Assembly: GCF_017742215.1 (NCBI RefSeq)
Contig: NZ_JAGHKP010000001.1
Coordinates: 372,001-436,000, forward strand
Source: Chitinophaga chungangae
GTDB taxonomy: Bacteria > Bacteroidota > Bacteroidia > Chitinophagales > Chitinophagaceae
Length of the DNA: 64,000 bases
Reading direction: 5' to 3'
Part shown: positions 1-8,489 of the stretch, piece by piece
Layout of the letters: the number at the start of each line of letters is the position of its first letter
Position numbering within the stretch: position 1 is the stretch's first letter
Position numbers and translations under genes: made by a program
Notes under the pieces: model-generated
Told to the model about the DNA's origin: nothing
Databases searched by the model: none
The model's input: the letters and a program-made list of their open reading frames with translations, nothing else

Positions 1-995
1 TCCGAATCGTCGATGGGAAGCCGCGCCATGGCGTAAAAAGCGCCGCCAGGGTTGGGGCAGAACACGCCGGGGATCTGGTTCAACCTGCTCACCAGCAGGT
101 CGCGGCGGCTCTGGTACTCGCTTTTGATCTCGTCGAAGTAATTGTCCGGCAGGTCTACAGCGGCTTCCGCAGCGATCTGCGCAAAGCTCGGGGGGCTCAG
201 CCTGGCCTGCGCGAATTTCATCACCGCATCGAGAATGGCGCGGTTGTGCGTTACAACCGCCCCGATCCTTGCGCCGCAGGCGCTGTAACGTTTGGAGATC
301 GTGTCGAACACCACCACGTGATTGTCCAGCCCGCTGAGGTTCAGTGCGGAAATATTTTCACCGTCGTACGAAAATTCGCGGTAAGCCTCGTCGGAGAACA
401 GGAACAGGTTGTGTTTGAGGCAGATGTCTTTCAGCGTTTCCATTTCCGCGCGGCTGTAAAGGTAGCCGGTGGGGTTGTTGGGATTGCAGATAAGGATCGC
501 TTTGGTTTTGGGCGTGATCAGCTTTTCGAAATCGCCGATAGGAGGCAGGGCGAAACCGCTTTCGATACCGGAAGTAACGGGCACGACCTTTACCTCGGCT
601 TCCACGGCAAAACCGTTGTAATTGGCGTAAAACGGCTCGGGAACGATCACTTCGTCGCCCGGGTCGAGGCAGGCCATAAAACCGAACAGGATGGCCTCTG
701 AACCGCCTGTGGTGACGATGATCTCGGTATGGTCCACCGTAATGTCGAACTTCCTGTAATAACCGGTCAGTTTACGGCGGTAACTTTCGTTGCCGGCGCT
801 GTGACTGTATTCAAGGATCTTGAATTGGGAATTGCGCACCGCGTCCAGCACGGGCTGAGGGGTTTCGATGTCTGGTTGGCCGATGTTGAGATGATAAACC
901 GTAACTCCTTTCTTTTTAGCTGCTTCAGCATAGGGAACCAGCTTCCGGATCGGAGAAGGCGGCATTTGATGGCCGCGCTCACTGATGTTTGGCAT
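1..995 (-). CDS. Class I/II PLP-dependent aminotransferase, C-terminus cut off
   Basis: The frame is open from an ATG at 995 to the left edge, giving about 331 residues and lacking the C-terminus. The translation carries the fold-type I aminotransferase pattern: an N-terminal NIGQPDIETP segment, CNPNNPTG, SDEAYREFSYDG, and the Schiff-base lysine in TISKRYSACGARIG (Lys at about residue 235). This resembles the aspartate aminotransferase family, which moves amino groups between amino acids and 2-oxo acids in the cytoplasm. The substrate cannot be told from the sequence. No operon partner is visible: the DUF1573 gene upstream is followed by its own terminator. Confidence 0.9.
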   Translation of the reverse strand, partial: MPNISERGHQMPPSPIRKLVPYAEAAKKKGVTVYHLNIGQPDIETPQPVLDAVRNSQFKILEYSHSAGNESYRRKLTGYYRKFDITVDHTEIIVTTGGSEAILFGFMACLDPGDEVIVPEPFYANYNGFAVEAEVKVVPVTSGIESGFALPPIGDFEKLITPKTKAILICNPNNPTGYLYSRAEMETLKDICLKHNLFLFSDEAYREFSYDGENISALNLSGLDNHVVVFDTISKRYSACGARIGAVVTHNRAILDAVMKFAQARLSPPSFAQIAAEAAVDLPDNYFDEIKSEYQSRRDLLVSRLNQIPGVFCPNPGGAFYAMARLPIDDS

Positions 996-1050
996 TTTGT
1001 ACTTTTTTGCGTTGCAAATGTAAGGGAATGAAATGTTCAATAAACAAAAA

Positions 1051-1077
1051 GGCCTCCCGGATATTGATCGGGAGGCC
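1051..1077 (-). terminator. Intrinsic terminator of the DUF1573 gene
   Basis: A 9-bp GC-rich stem (1051-1059 with 1069-1077, loop 9 nt) is followed on the minus strand by a T-run. It lies 22 nt after the stop of the DUF1573 gene. Confidence 0.85.
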
Positions 1078-1099
1078 ATTATGCAGAATTATTGTTCTT

Positions 1100-1501
1100 T
1101 TAATTCTCTACTGTACCGGTGAGGAACAGCTCTTTTTCCTGGTCTACCCCTTTTACTTTCACATAAACCGTTTTCATCGGTTTACCTACCTGGTTCGCAC
1201 TGTAGGTCGCGCTGATGGTGCCGGTTTTGCCAGGCAGGATAGGCTCAACGGTCCATTTCGGAACGGTACAGCCGCAGCTGGGTTTCGCCGATTCGATCAG
1301 TACGGGCTCTTTGGAGATGTTGGTGAATTCAAAAACCACGGTTACGGGTTTGTTGTACTTGGTCTTCCCGAAATCAACGGTCTCTTTTTTGAATTTCAGC
1401 TTCGCGTCAACCGCGTTGGCGGCGCCGCCTCCCTGTGCCTGTGCCCACACAGCGGTGGTTACCAGTAAAGTCGCAAATAGGGATACGATAAACTTTTTCA
1501 T
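1100..1501 (-). CDS. Secreted DUF1573 protein
   Basis: This is a 133-residue protein with a clear signal peptide (residues 1 to about 20, ending in VWAQA). The mature part matches DUF1573: the VDFGKTKYNKPVTVVFEFTN pattern followed by the diagnostic SCGCT motif (Cys at about 81 and 83). DUF1573 proteins are common exported proteins of Bacteroidota with an Ig-like fold, and their function is not established. The gene is monocistronic, with a terminator directly downstream. I saw no consensus -7 box upstream. Confidence 0.85.
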   Translation of the reverse strand: MKKFIVSLFATLLVTTAVWAQAQGGGAANAVDAKLKFKKETVDFGKTKYNKPVTVVFEFTNISKEPVLIESAKPSCGCTVPKWTVEPILPGKTGTISATYSANQVGKPMKTVYVKVKGVDQEKELFLTGTVEN

Positions 1502-1643
1502 GTTTTAATTGGGTTTTAAAACGATTGGTTAAAACGTTTGTTCCATCCAGTTTCCAAAATCAAATTTACGGCCAAAAATTGAACCTTACGTATCAAGATA
1601 TTAAAAATTTCTTAAAAATTAATTGACAGGGCCTCCGGAGGCA

Positions 1644-1674
1644 TTTACCCATTCATCATTTTCCCCTACATTTG
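1644..1674 (+). promoter_or_regulatory. Bacteroidota-type promoter of the E1 gene
   Basis: TTTA at 1644-1647, a 19-bp spacer, and a perfect TAnnTTTG box (TACATTTG, 1667-1674). The predicted start near 1679 excludes the in-frame TTG at 1672 as start codon of the E1 gene. Confidence 0.75.
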
Positions 1675-1692
1675 TGCTTTAACACGGACGGC

Positions 1693-4092
1693 ATGATCGA
1701 AAACAACGAATTAGCTATGAATTTGCAAAGCCAGCTTTCATTTGAAGAGTTCCGCCGGGAAGTACTGAATGATTTCAGGCTGGCCTGTATCAGCAGGGAA
1801 ATCAGCCTTTTGGGCCGCCGGGAAGTACTCACCGGGAAGGCAAAATTCGGTATTTTTGGCGATGGTAAGGAAGTGGCGCAGATCGCAATGGCCAAATATT
1901 TCAAACCGGGCGATTTCCGTTCCGGTTATTACCGCGACCAGACCTTTGCGTTTGCCAGCGGCATCGCGACCGTAGAACAATTTTTCTCCCAGCTTTACGC
2001 TGATCCCAATATCGAGCACGACCCGTTTTCGGCGGGCAGGCAGATGAACTCGCATTTTGCCACGCCTAATGTAAATGCCAACGGAGAATGGATGAACCTT
2101 GCGTCCATGAAAAACACCGCGGCAGACATGGCGCCCACCGCCGCGCAAATGCCGCGCGCGCTGGGCCTGGCCTTTGCATCGAAAATGTTCCGCGAAGTGC
2201 CCGAGCTGAAAGAATACCAGCATCTTTCCAATGAAGGCAACGAAGTATGTTTCGCCACTATCGGCGACGCCTCTACGAGCGAAGGCCATTTCTGGGAAAC
2301 CATGAACGCGGCCGGCGTTTTGCAGGTGCCGCTCGTGGTGTTCGTGTGGGACGACGGCTACGGCATTTCCGTGCCGCGCAAGTACCAGACCACCAAAGGT
2401 TCCATCAGCACCGTCATGGAAGGTTTCCGCAAAAGCGAAGGCTCCAACGGCTTCGAGATCTATAATGTAAAAGGATGGGATTACGCCGGCATGTGCGAAA
2501 CCTTCGAGGAAGGCATCCGCAAGGCCCGTGAAACTCACGTGCCCGTGCTTTTCCACGTGGAAGAGATCACCCAGCCGCAGGGCCATTCCACTTCCGGCTC
2601 GCACGAGCGGTATAAAAGCAAGGAGCGCCTGGCATGGGAAAAAGAATTCGACTGTAACCTGAAAATGCGCCAGTGGCTGCTCGAAAACGCGCTGGCAGAC
2701 GAACAGATACTCCAGCAGATCGAGGCGGACGCGAAGAATATTGCGCAGGAAGGCCGTAAAAAAGCATGGGAAAAATACATCGCGCCCATCAGGGAGCAGG
2801 TGCAGGTTTTCCTCGGCCTTTGTCAGCAGATCGTGGAAGAAGGCCGCGGCGAAACAGATTTTGTGAACCAGGTAATGCAGGAACTGGCCGCCAACCGCGA
2901 ACCGGCCCGCAGAGACATCCTGAAAGCCGCCGCGGGCATACTTTTCCGTCATCCCCGCAATTTCTCCGGCGCGCTGGACGAACTGCAGTTGTATTACGAT
3001 AACCAGCTGCTGGCCGAAAAAGAAAATTACAATACCTACACTTACGCCGCCGGCCCCAACTCCGCGCTCAATGTGAAGGAAGTGCCCGCCATTTACGCGG
3101 ACGAAGCGCCTTCCATCAACGGGTACGAAGTGCTGAACAAATATTTCGACCAGCTGTTTGCCCGCCACCCCCTCGTGTTCGCCTTCGGCGAAGACGTTGG
3201 AAAGATCGGCGACGTGAACCAGGGTTTTGCCGGGCTTCAGCAGAAACACGGCAAGCTGCGCATCGCCGATACCGGCATCCGCGAACTGACCATCATGGGG
3301 CAGGGGATCGGCATGGCGCTGAGAGGCCTCCGCCCGATCGCGGAGATCCAGTACCTGGATTACATGCTGTACGGCCTCCAGCCGCTCAGCGACGATGTGG
3401 CTTCCCTGCAATACCGCACCAAAGGCACGCAGTTCTGCCCCATCATCGTACGCACGCGCGGCCACAGGCTCGAAGGCATCTGGCATTCCGGTTCGCCCAT
3501 GGGCATGATCATCAACTCCCTGCGCGGCATGTACGTGTGCGTACCGCGCAATATGGTGCAGGCCGCCGGCATGTACAATACCTTATTGCTGGCGAACGAA
3601 CCGGCCCTCGTGATCGAATCGCTGAACGGCTACCGCCTGAAGGAAAGGCTGCCTGAAAACCTGCACGACTTCACCGTGCCCATGGGCATCCCCGAAGTGC
3701 TCCATATCGGTTCAGATATCACCATCGTATCATACGGCTCCACGCTGCGCATCATCGAAGAAGCAATGCACATCCTCGGGCCGCTGGGGATCTCCTGCGA
3801 ACTGATCGACGTGCAGACCCTGCTGCCTTTCGACATCGAACATTCCATTGTCGATTCGCTGAAAAAAACAAACCGCATACTTTTTGTGGATGAAGACGTA
3901 CCGGGAGGCGGCAGCGCCTTTATGTACCAGCAGGTAATGGAAGTGCAGGGCGGTTACCGCTGGCTGGACGTGGCGCCGCGCACGCTCGCCGCGCAGCCGC
4001 ACAGGCCGGCGTACGGTTCCGACGGGGATTATTTCTCCAAACCGAACGTGGAAGACGTGGTGAAAATCGTGATGGAAATGATCAGGGAGTAG
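1693..4092 (+). CDS. 2-oxoacid dehydrogenase E1, fused alpha and beta subunits
   Basis: This 799-residue protein joins an E1-alpha part (about 15-345) to an E1-beta part (about 475-795). The alpha part has the thiamine-diphosphate motif starting GDASTSEG (about 191) and ending WDDGYG (219), with the usual Asn replaced by Asp. The beta part begins NGYEVLNKYFDQLF and contains AFGEDVGKIGDV. Fused E1 proteins of this length are usual in Bacteroidota and feed the pyruvate or branched-chain 2-oxoacid dehydrogenase complexes; which substrate is used is not clear. E2 and E3 are not nearby. ATG 1693 was chosen because the promoter overlaps the earlier TTG; ATG 1717 is an alternative. A terminator follows. 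Confidence 0.9.
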   Translation: MIENNELAMNLQSQLSFEEFRREVLNDFRLACISREISLLGRREVLTGKAKFGIFGDGKEVAQIAMAKYFKPGDFRSGYYRDQTFAFASGIATVEQFFSQLYADPNIEHDPFSAGRQMNSHFATPNVNANGEWMNLASMKNTAADMAPTAAQMPRALGLAFASKMFREVPELKEYQHLSNEGNEVCFATIGDASTSEGHFWETMNAAGVLQVPLVVFVWDDGYGISVPRKYQTTKGSISTVMEGFRKSEGSNGFEIYNVKGWDYAGMCETFEEGIRKARETHVPVLFHVEEITQPQGHSTSGSHERYKSKERLAWEKEFDCNLKMRQWLLENALADEQILQQIEADAKNIAQEGRKKAWEKYIAPIREQVQVFLGLCQQIVEEGRGETDFVNQVMQELAANREPARRDILKAAAGILFRHPRNFSGALDELQLYYDNQLLAEKENYNTYTYAAGPNSALNVKEVPAIYADEAPSINGYEVLNKYFDQLFARHPLVFAFGEDVGKIGDVNQGFAGLQQKHGKLRIADTGIRELTIMGQGIGMALRGLRPIAEIQYLDYMLYGLQPLSDDVASLQYRTKGTQFCPIIVRTRGHRLEGIWHSGSPMGMIINSLRGMYVCVPRNMVQAAGMYNTLLLANEPALVIESLNGYRLKERLPENLHDFTVPMGIPEVLHIGSDITIVSYGSTLRIIEEAMHILGPLGISCELIDVQTLLPFDIEHSIVDSLKKTNRILFVDEDVPGGGSAFMYQQVMEVQGGYRWLDVAPRTLAAQPHRPAYGSDGDYFSKPNVEDVVKIVMEMIRE

Positions 4093-4119
4093 CGTTCCTG
4101 CAACATAATATTTTATGGC

Positions 4120-4155
4120 AACGCCTCCTGTAACACCTGCAGGGGGCGTTTTTTT
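4120..4155 (+). terminator. Terminator after the E1 gene
   Basis: An 11-bp stem (4120-4130 with 4140-4150, one G-T pair, 9-nt loop) runs into seven T residues. It separates the E1 gene from dnaJ. Confidence 0.85.
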
Positions 4156-4194
4156 CAACAAGGTGTTTCAATCGAACGTTATTATAACAGGAAT

Positions 4195-5127
4195 ATGGAA
4201 TACAAAGACTATTATAAAATACTGGGTGTGGATAAAAAAGCCAGCGCGGCCGACATCAAAAAAGCGTACCGCAAACTGGCCGTGAAATATCACCCGGACA
4301 AGAACCCGGACGACAAGCTGGCCGAGGAGAAGTTCAAGGAACTGAACGAAGCGTACGAGGTGTTGGGCGACGAAGAGAAAAGAAAGAAGTACGATGAATT
4401 TGGCGAGAACTGGAAATATTACGAACAGGCGGGCCAGAACGGCGGCGATTTCGACTGGGGCCGATGGCGCGCGTCGCAGGGCGGCAGGCAGCAACAGCAG
4501 TACGAAGACATGGAAGGGATGTTTGGCGAAGGCGGGCAGTTTTCCGATTTCTTCGAACATCTTTTCGGCGGCGGGTTCCGGAGCCGCGGTCAGCAGGGCA
4601 GAGCCAGAAGCCGCCGTGGCGCGGACCTGCAGGCCACCATGCAGGTAAGCCTCGACGATGTGTACACCGGCGCCACGAAGCAGATAGAAGTGAACGGCCA
4701 GAAGCTGAACCTGAAAATAAAGCCCGGTACATACAACGGGCAGGTGTTGAGGCTGAAGGGGAAAGGCCGTCCCGGGCAGAACGGGGCGGAAGCGGGCGAT
4801 CTGTTGATAGAGATCGGCATTGCGGCGGATGCGCGGTATGAGCTGAAGGGGAAAGATGTGTATATGGATGTGCCGTTGGAGATGTATACGGCCGTAATGG
4901 GCGGCAAATTGCAGGTGGCCGTGCCCGGTAGCCCGCTGCAGTTAACGGTACCGGCGGGAACGGACAGCGGCAGGCTGTTCCGTTTGAGAGGCAAGGGCAT
5001 TCCTGCGCCGGAAGGCAGTGGCGATGTGGCCGGGGATTTGTATGTGAAAGTAATGATCGTTGTGCCGAAGAATTTGAGCGAGCAGGAAAAAGAGATGTTT
5101 ACACGGCTGATGGAATTGAGGAAATAA
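4195..5127 (+). CDS. CbpA-type DnaJ co-chaperone (no zinc finger)
   Basis: This is a 310-residue Hsp40 protein. It has an N-terminal J domain (1-70) with the HPD triad at 33-35 that stimulates DnaK ATPase, a Gly/Phe/Arg-rich linker (about 70-140, with [11 protein letters not shown]), and a DnaJ C-terminal substrate-binding domain (about 142-300). The cysteine-rich zinc-binding repeats of DnaJ proper are absent, which makes it a type II (CbpA-like) protein. In many bacteria cbpA is followed by a small modulator, cbpM. Here the next gene, 39 nt downstream on the same strand, encodes a DinD-like domain instead. Confidence 0.9.
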   Translation: MEYKDYYKILGVDKKASAADIKKAYRKLAVKYHPDKNPDDKLAEEKFKELNEAYEVLGDEEKRKKYDEFGENWKYYEQAGQNGGDFDWGRWRASQGGRQQQQYEDMEGMFGEGGQFSDFFEHLFGGGFRSRGQQGRARSRRGADLQATMQVSLDDVYTGATKQIEVNGQKLNLKIKPGTYNGQVLRLKGKGRPGQNGAEAGDLLIEIGIAADARYELKGKDVYMDVPLEMYTAVMGGKLQVAVPGSPLQLTVPAGTDSGRLFRLRGKGIPAPEGSGDVAGDLYVKVMIVVPKNLSEQEKEMFTRLMELRK

Positions 5128-5166
5128 AATGCAGCGATGATTTTGTAACCTGAAAATCTTACGTAT

Positions 5167-5511
5167 ATGTTGCAGTCATTCGATTACCTGGACGAGATAC
5201 TGGAGCGGCAGCACCGTACTGCGCGCGATATGGAGCCGGCGTATTATGCGAGTGAATTGCTGGAAGCGCTGGGGTATAGTTTGCAGGAGGCGGGGGGAGC
5301 GATGGAGCGGGCGATGCAGGCGTGCGCGGCGTTGCATATCCCGGTGGAGTTGAATTTCAGGCGGGCGTATTGTTGTAATAACTCCGAAATGGAAGCGGAT
5401 TGGTTACTCAGCGGGCTGGCGGGATATTTTCTAATCGTTAACTGCGACCCGCGGCACCCGGCGGTGGCCCGCGCGCAAATACATTTGCTTAAAAAGCATT
5501 ATTCATTCTAA
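5167..5511 (+). CDS. Small stand-alone DinD-like (BRO/DinD N-domain) protein
   Basis: This is a 114-residue protein. Its pattern YASELLEALGYS, then about 10 residues to ERAMQAC, then NF, then DWLLSGLAGYFLIVNCDPRHPAVARAQ follows the order and spacing of the N-terminal half of DNA-damage-inducible protein D (in E. coli DinD: SARQLGKLLGYS, RAKEAC, DHF, LSRYACYLVVQNGDP, AAGQTYF). DinD itself is about 270 residues and inhibits RecA; only the N-terminal domain exists here. The similarity was recognised by eye. The gene lies 39 nt after dnaJ with no promoter seen between, so it may be cotranscribed with it. A hairpin with a T-rich tail lies about 160 nt downstream. The function is unknown. Confidence 0.6.
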   Translation: MLQSFDYLDEILERQHRTARDMEPAYYASELLEALGYSLQEAGGAMERAMQACAALHIPVELNFRRAYCCNNSEMEADWLLSGLAGYFLIVNCDPRHPAVARAQIHLLKKHYSF

Positions 5512-5537
5512 TGTCGATATGTTTCGTTTTCAAGCAC

Positions 5538-5579
5538 TTCCCCGTTCATATTAACCTTGAATGTTCATTCCCCGTTCAT
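5538..5579. repeat. Pair of 12-bp direct repeats, 30 bp apart
   Basis: TTCCCCGTTCAT occurs at 5538-5549 and again at 5568-5579. The 30-bp step is close to three helical turns, which would place both copies on the same face of the DNA. Function unknown. Confidence 0.75.
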
Positions 5580-5669
5580 TGTCCCGTCACCCTTTTCTCA
5601 TATACCGGAAAGGGATAAATTGCAATTCATTCACAAAAAATAAAATTGCTTAGACGGTTCAAATAGGCT

Positions 5670-5716
5670 GAAAACGGGGGCCGTTTCTCTACGGGGGCGG
5701 CCTTCCTTCAGTTTTC
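5670..5716 (+). terminator. Possible terminator of the dnaJ/DinD-like unit
   Basis: A two-part stem (GAAAAC 5670-5675 with GTTTTC 5711-5716; inner GGCCG 5679-5683 with CGGCC 5698-5702) is followed by a T-rich tail. It is imperfect and lies about 160 nt after the DinD-like stop. Confidence 0.4.
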
Positions 5717-5764
5717 TTTTTCCTTTGAAACAGCATCGTATATTTTAGTAAGCAGATTGTAACC

Positions 5765-5843
5765 TTAACCACATCCTTTGATAACTATTCGTTCGGAACC
5801 CGGAGCTTGGTTTTTAAAAATTGTTTAACCATCATCCTTTGAT
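5765..5843. repeat. Pair of 18/19-bp direct repeats, 60 bp apart
   Basis: TTAACCACATCCTTTGAT (5765-5782) recurs at 5825-5843 with one extra base and one change. The step is 60 bp. Together with the 30-bp pair upstream this suggests either duplicated regulatory sites or remains of local duplications. Confidence 0.65.
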
Positions 5844-6011
5844 TGCTGGCGGGAAGTCAGAAAAAACAGGCCCAGGTTTTTTAACCCGTTCCGGAAGGAT
5901 TTTCTTCACTTTAGCTTTTCTAAGATTTGATCGTGTGTTTGGTAATCCGTTTATATGTATGCATGCGGCATAACAGGGGCAAAAAGCAACCAGAATAAAC
6001 GTTATTGAATT

Positions 6012-6266
6012 ATGGAAACCAGATGTATCAGGTGCAGCACTATCGTGCAGTCTCATAAGAAGTTGTCTGAATTAAAATGCAGATGCGGCGGCCAGCTTCA
6101 GCGGATGAAATTCATCCGGTTGATAGAAGGCACACACCCGCTGGGAAAAGAACATAACCTGGAATTGAACGGCAAACTTTGTTACGGCACTTACCGTTCG
6201 GTATTTGGTAATTTCGTGATCGACCGGGTCAATAATACTTTCCGGCGCGTTAACCTGTTGCGGTAA
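6012..6266 (+). CDS. Small zinc-ribbon-like protein of unknown function
   Basis: This 84-residue protein begins METRCIRCSTIV and has two paired cysteine knuckles, CxxC at residues 5-8 and CxC at 23-25, consistent with one zinc ribbon. The rest (about 30-84) is basic and contains a short conserved-looking GTYRSVFGNFVIDR segment. I do not recognise the family. The gene stands alone between a repeat-bearing gap and a large hairpin. Its cysteine spacing, an ATG start and a hairpin just after the stop support a real gene. No signal peptide or membrane segment is present, so it is probably cytoplasmic. Confidence 0.55.
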   Translation: METRCIRCSTIVQSHKKLSELKCRCGGQLQRMKFIRLIEGTHPLGKEHNLELNGKLCYGTYRSVFGNFVIDRVNNTFRRVNLLR

Positions 6267-6275
6267 AATTATTAA

Positions 6276-6365
6276 GATGCGGGTAATCCCTGTAGCTGCT
6301 TCGGAGGCTATTATTAACCGGCTAACAACCGCCATCGCAGGAGAGGCGCAGGGGTTTCCCGCATC
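6276..6365 (+). repeat. Large 17-bp-stem hairpin after the zinc-ribbon gene
   Basis: The arms 6276-6292 and 6349-6365 are complementary over 17 positions with one mismatch and one G-T pair, enclosing a 56-nt loop that can itself fold. ATTTTGTT follows. It starts 9 nt after the zinc-ribbon stop. It could be a terminator, a structured RNA, or a small palindromic repeat element. The remaining sequence up to 6513 shows no gene. Confidence 0.6.
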
Positions 6366-6513
6366 ATTTTGTTAACCCGGGCACACACGGCGCGAACGCA
6401 ATAGAAAATCGTGGATTTGCAGGATTTTGACAGAATATTCCGGTAGCCGATATACCGGGATGTTGGCATCCGTCATAAGAAAACGGCGGCCGCAAATCCA
6501 TGGTCGCGGTTTA

Positions 6514-6544
6514 TCTGCACGGTCTCAGGCAAACGATACCTTTG
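6514..6544 (+). promoter_or_regulatory. Promoter of the hydroxyacid dehydrogenase gene
   Basis: TCTG (6514-6517, one change from TTTG), a 19-bp spacer and a perfect TACCTTTG (6537-6544). It lies inside the longest open frame and so fixes the start codon downstream, at 6590. Confidence 0.75.
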
Positions 6545-6589
6545 CCGGTGGAATTGTGTACTTTTATCCCTTCACCATTTCCTGTTTTC

Positions 6590-7543
6590 ATGAATATCGT
6601 AGTACTGGACGGTTACACGCTTAACCCCGGAGACCTCAGCTGGAGCGCGCTGGAAGCATTGGGTAACGTGAAGATCTTCGACAGAACGCCGCCCGGCCAG
6701 GTTTTGCAACGCGCAAAAGACGCCAATATCATCCTGACGAACAAAGCCATCGTGAATGCCGAAACCATCAACGCCCTCACCGGCCTGCAATACATCGGCG
6801 TTATGGCGACGGGGTACAATGTGGTAGACATCCAGGTGGCTAACGCCCGCAACATCACGGTATGCAATGTACCCGCCTACAGCACCGCTTCCGTGGCACA
6901 GCTCACTTTCTCGCTGCTGCTCGAGCTTTGCCAGGGCGCCGGCGCGCATTCCGCCAGCGTGCACAAAGGCGAATGGGCCGCTTCACAGGATTTCAGCTAC
7001 TGGAAAATGCCGCTGACCGAACTGCAGCATAAAACGCTCGCCATCATCGGCTTCGGACAGATAGGACAGGCTGTTGCAAAAATAGCCATGGCATTCGGCA
7101 TGCGCGTGATCGCCAGTCATAAACACCCGGAAAGGGACAAAATGGAAGGCGTTACGTTCAAAGACCAGGCAACCTGTTTCAGGGAGGCCGATGTTGTATC
7201 GCTGCATTGCCCGCTGAACGCGGAAAACAAGGGGTTTGTGAATGCCGCGCTGCTGGCTTCCATGAAACCGTCCGCACTGCTCGTCAATACGAGCCGCGGC
7301 CCGTTGATCCGGGAAGACGATCTCGCTGAAGCGCTCAACAAAGGCGTTATTGCCGGCGCCGGCCTGGACGTGCTTACGGTGGAGCCTCCGCCGGCAGACA
7401 ATCCCCTGCTCTCCGCCAAAAACTGCGTGATCACGCCGCATATTGCATGGGCCAGCAAAGAAGCCCGCAGCCGGTTGATGGATAAGGTCGTATCGAATAT
7501 CAAAGCATTCCTGGAAGGGAAACCGGTGAACGTAGTCAAATAA
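6590..7543 (+). CDS. D-2-hydroxyacid dehydrogenase (glycerate/hydroxypyruvate type)
   Basis: This 317-residue NAD(P)-dependent enzyme reduces 2-oxo acids to D-2-hydroxy acids. The Rossmann motif GFGQIG is at 154-159. The catalytic triad of the family can be placed: Arg236 (in NTSRGP), Glu265 (in TVEPP) and His284 (in ITPHIAW). The sequence is closest in feel to glycerate dehydrogenase/hydroxypyruvate reductase, but the substrate is not certain. The frame extends upstream to 6500, but the promoter at 6514-6544 makes ATG 6590 (MNIVVLDGYTLNPG) the likely start. The gene is monocistronic, ending at a bidirectional terminator shared with the convergent YebC-type gene. Confidence 0.9.
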   Translation: MNIVVLDGYTLNPGDLSWSALEALGNVKIFDRTPPGQVLQRAKDANIILTNKAIVNAETINALTGLQYIGVMATGYNVVDIQVANARNITVCNVPAYSTASVAQLTFSLLLELCQGAGAHSASVHKGEWAASQDFSYWKMPLTELQHKTLAIIGFGQIGQAVAKIAMAFGMRVIASHKHPERDKMEGVTFKDQATCFREADVVSLHCPLNAENKGFVNAALLASMKPSALLVNTSRGPLIREDDLAEALNKGVIAGAGLDVLTVEPPPADNPLLSAKNCVITPHIAWASKEARSRLMDKVVSNIKAFLEGKPVNVVK

Positions 7544-7631
7544 CTGTTTGCCGGGGATCATAAATGCAGAAAGCTGTGGAATGCAAATACTAGATCGTAT
7601 AACGTAATCGCATTTTATTTCACCGCATAAA

Positions 7632-7657
7632 AAAGCCCCGGCGTATGCCGGGGCTTT
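7632..7657. terminator. Bidirectional terminator
   Basis: An 11-bp stem (7632-7642 with 7647-7657) with a 4-nt loop GTAT lies between two convergent genes. T-runs follow on both strands, the stronger one on the minus strand. Confidence 0.85.
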
Positions 7658-7677
7658 CAATTGTATTGCGGATAAGA

Positions 7678-8388
7678 TTATTTCAGATTGTGGAACACCT
7701 GCTGCACGTCGTCGTCCTGCTCGAGGCGGTCTATCAGTTCCAATACTTCTTTCGCCTGTTCTTCGTTCAGCTCCACCGTGGTGGCGGGAATACGTTTCAG
7801 TTCGGCGGTGATCACGTTCAGCCCTTTTTCTTCCAGCGCTTTCGCCATGTTGCCGAATTCTGTGAAAGACGCGCGGATGATGATATTGCCTTCACTGTCC
7901 TCGCCGATCTCTTCCAGGCCGAAATCGATCAGCTCCAGCTCGAGCTCTTCGAGGTCCTGCCCTTCATTTTTTATTTTGAACTCACCGATGCGGTTGAACA
8001 TAAAACCCACGGAACCGCTGTTGCCGAGGCTTCCGCCCAGTTTATTGAAATGCATGCGCACGTTGGCGACGGTACGGGTGGTATTGTCCGTGGCGGTTTC
8101 CACCATTACGGCCACGCCATGCGGCGCGTACCCTTCGTATACAACTTCTTCGTAATCGGTTTTGTCTTTACCCATCGCACGTTTGATCGCTGCTTCCACA
8201 CGGTCTTTAGGCATGTTCACGCCTTTCGCGTTCTGGTAACAGCGGCGCAGCGCCGGGTTATTGTCAGGGTCGGGGCCGCCGTTCTTTACCGCAATTGCAA
8301 TTTCTTTACCGATCCGGGTAAATTGTTTGGCCATGCGGTCCCAACGGGCGAACATGGTATGTTTTCTTACTTCAAAAATACGTCCCAT
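7678..8388 (-). CDS. YebC/PmpR (TACO1) family protein
   Basis: This 236-residue protein matches the YebC family over its full length: the N-terminal [24 protein letters not shown] segment, the [15 protein letters not shown] helix, [14 protein letters not shown] and [12 protein letters not shown]. The family was described as transcriptional regulators, and more recent work links it to relief of ribosome stalling at proline stretches and to mitochondrial translation (TACO1). Here the first half differs from the usual AGHSKWANIKHRK opening by reading [19 protein letters not shown], a form common in Bacteroidota. It stands alone, with a good -7 box at 8435-8442. Confidence 0.9.
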   Translation of the reverse strand: MGRIFEVRKHTMFARWDRMAKQFTRIGKEIAIAVKNGGPDPDNNPALRRCYQNAKGVNMPKDRVEAAIKRAMGKDKTDYEEVVYEGYAPHGVAVMVETATDNTTRTVANVRMHFNKLGGSLGNSGSVGFMFNRIGEFKIKNEGQDLEELELELIDFGLEEIGEDSEGNIIIRASFTEFGNMAKALEEKGLNVITAELKRIPATTVELNEEQAKEVLELIDRLEQDDDVQQVFHNLK

Positions 8389-8434
8389 AAAATGTGCTGA
8401 TTGTTTCTCACAGGCCGGAGCCCGGTTGCGAGCG

Positions 8435-8442
8435 CAAATTTA
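8435..8442 (-). promoter_or_regulatory. -7 box of the YebC-type gene
   Basis: Reading the minus strand, TAAATTTG is a perfect TAnnTTTG about 46 nt before the ATG. No clear -33 TTTG is seen. Confidence 0.6.
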
Positions 8443-8489
8443 TTAAATTCTGACGGAGTGGCGTAAAAAAAATGCCGCCGGTATTAAAA

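Larger units (their letters stand above)
5512..6011. other. 500-bp gap without a gene, carrying direct repeats
   Basis: No convincing reading frame is seen on either strand. The stretch is richer in A and T than its neighbours and holds two pairs of direct repeats and one hairpin, listed separately. No perfect TAnnTTTG box is present upstream of the zinc-ribbon gene at 6012. Confidence 0.7.

Noticed and set aside
1672..1692. TTG start of the E1 gene
   Set aside because: It overlaps the -7 box TACATTTG, so it cannot be inside the mRNA.
5832..6056. 74-codon reverse frame over the repeat gap
   Set aside because: It overlaps the start of the zinc-ribbon gene, has no motif and no promoter.
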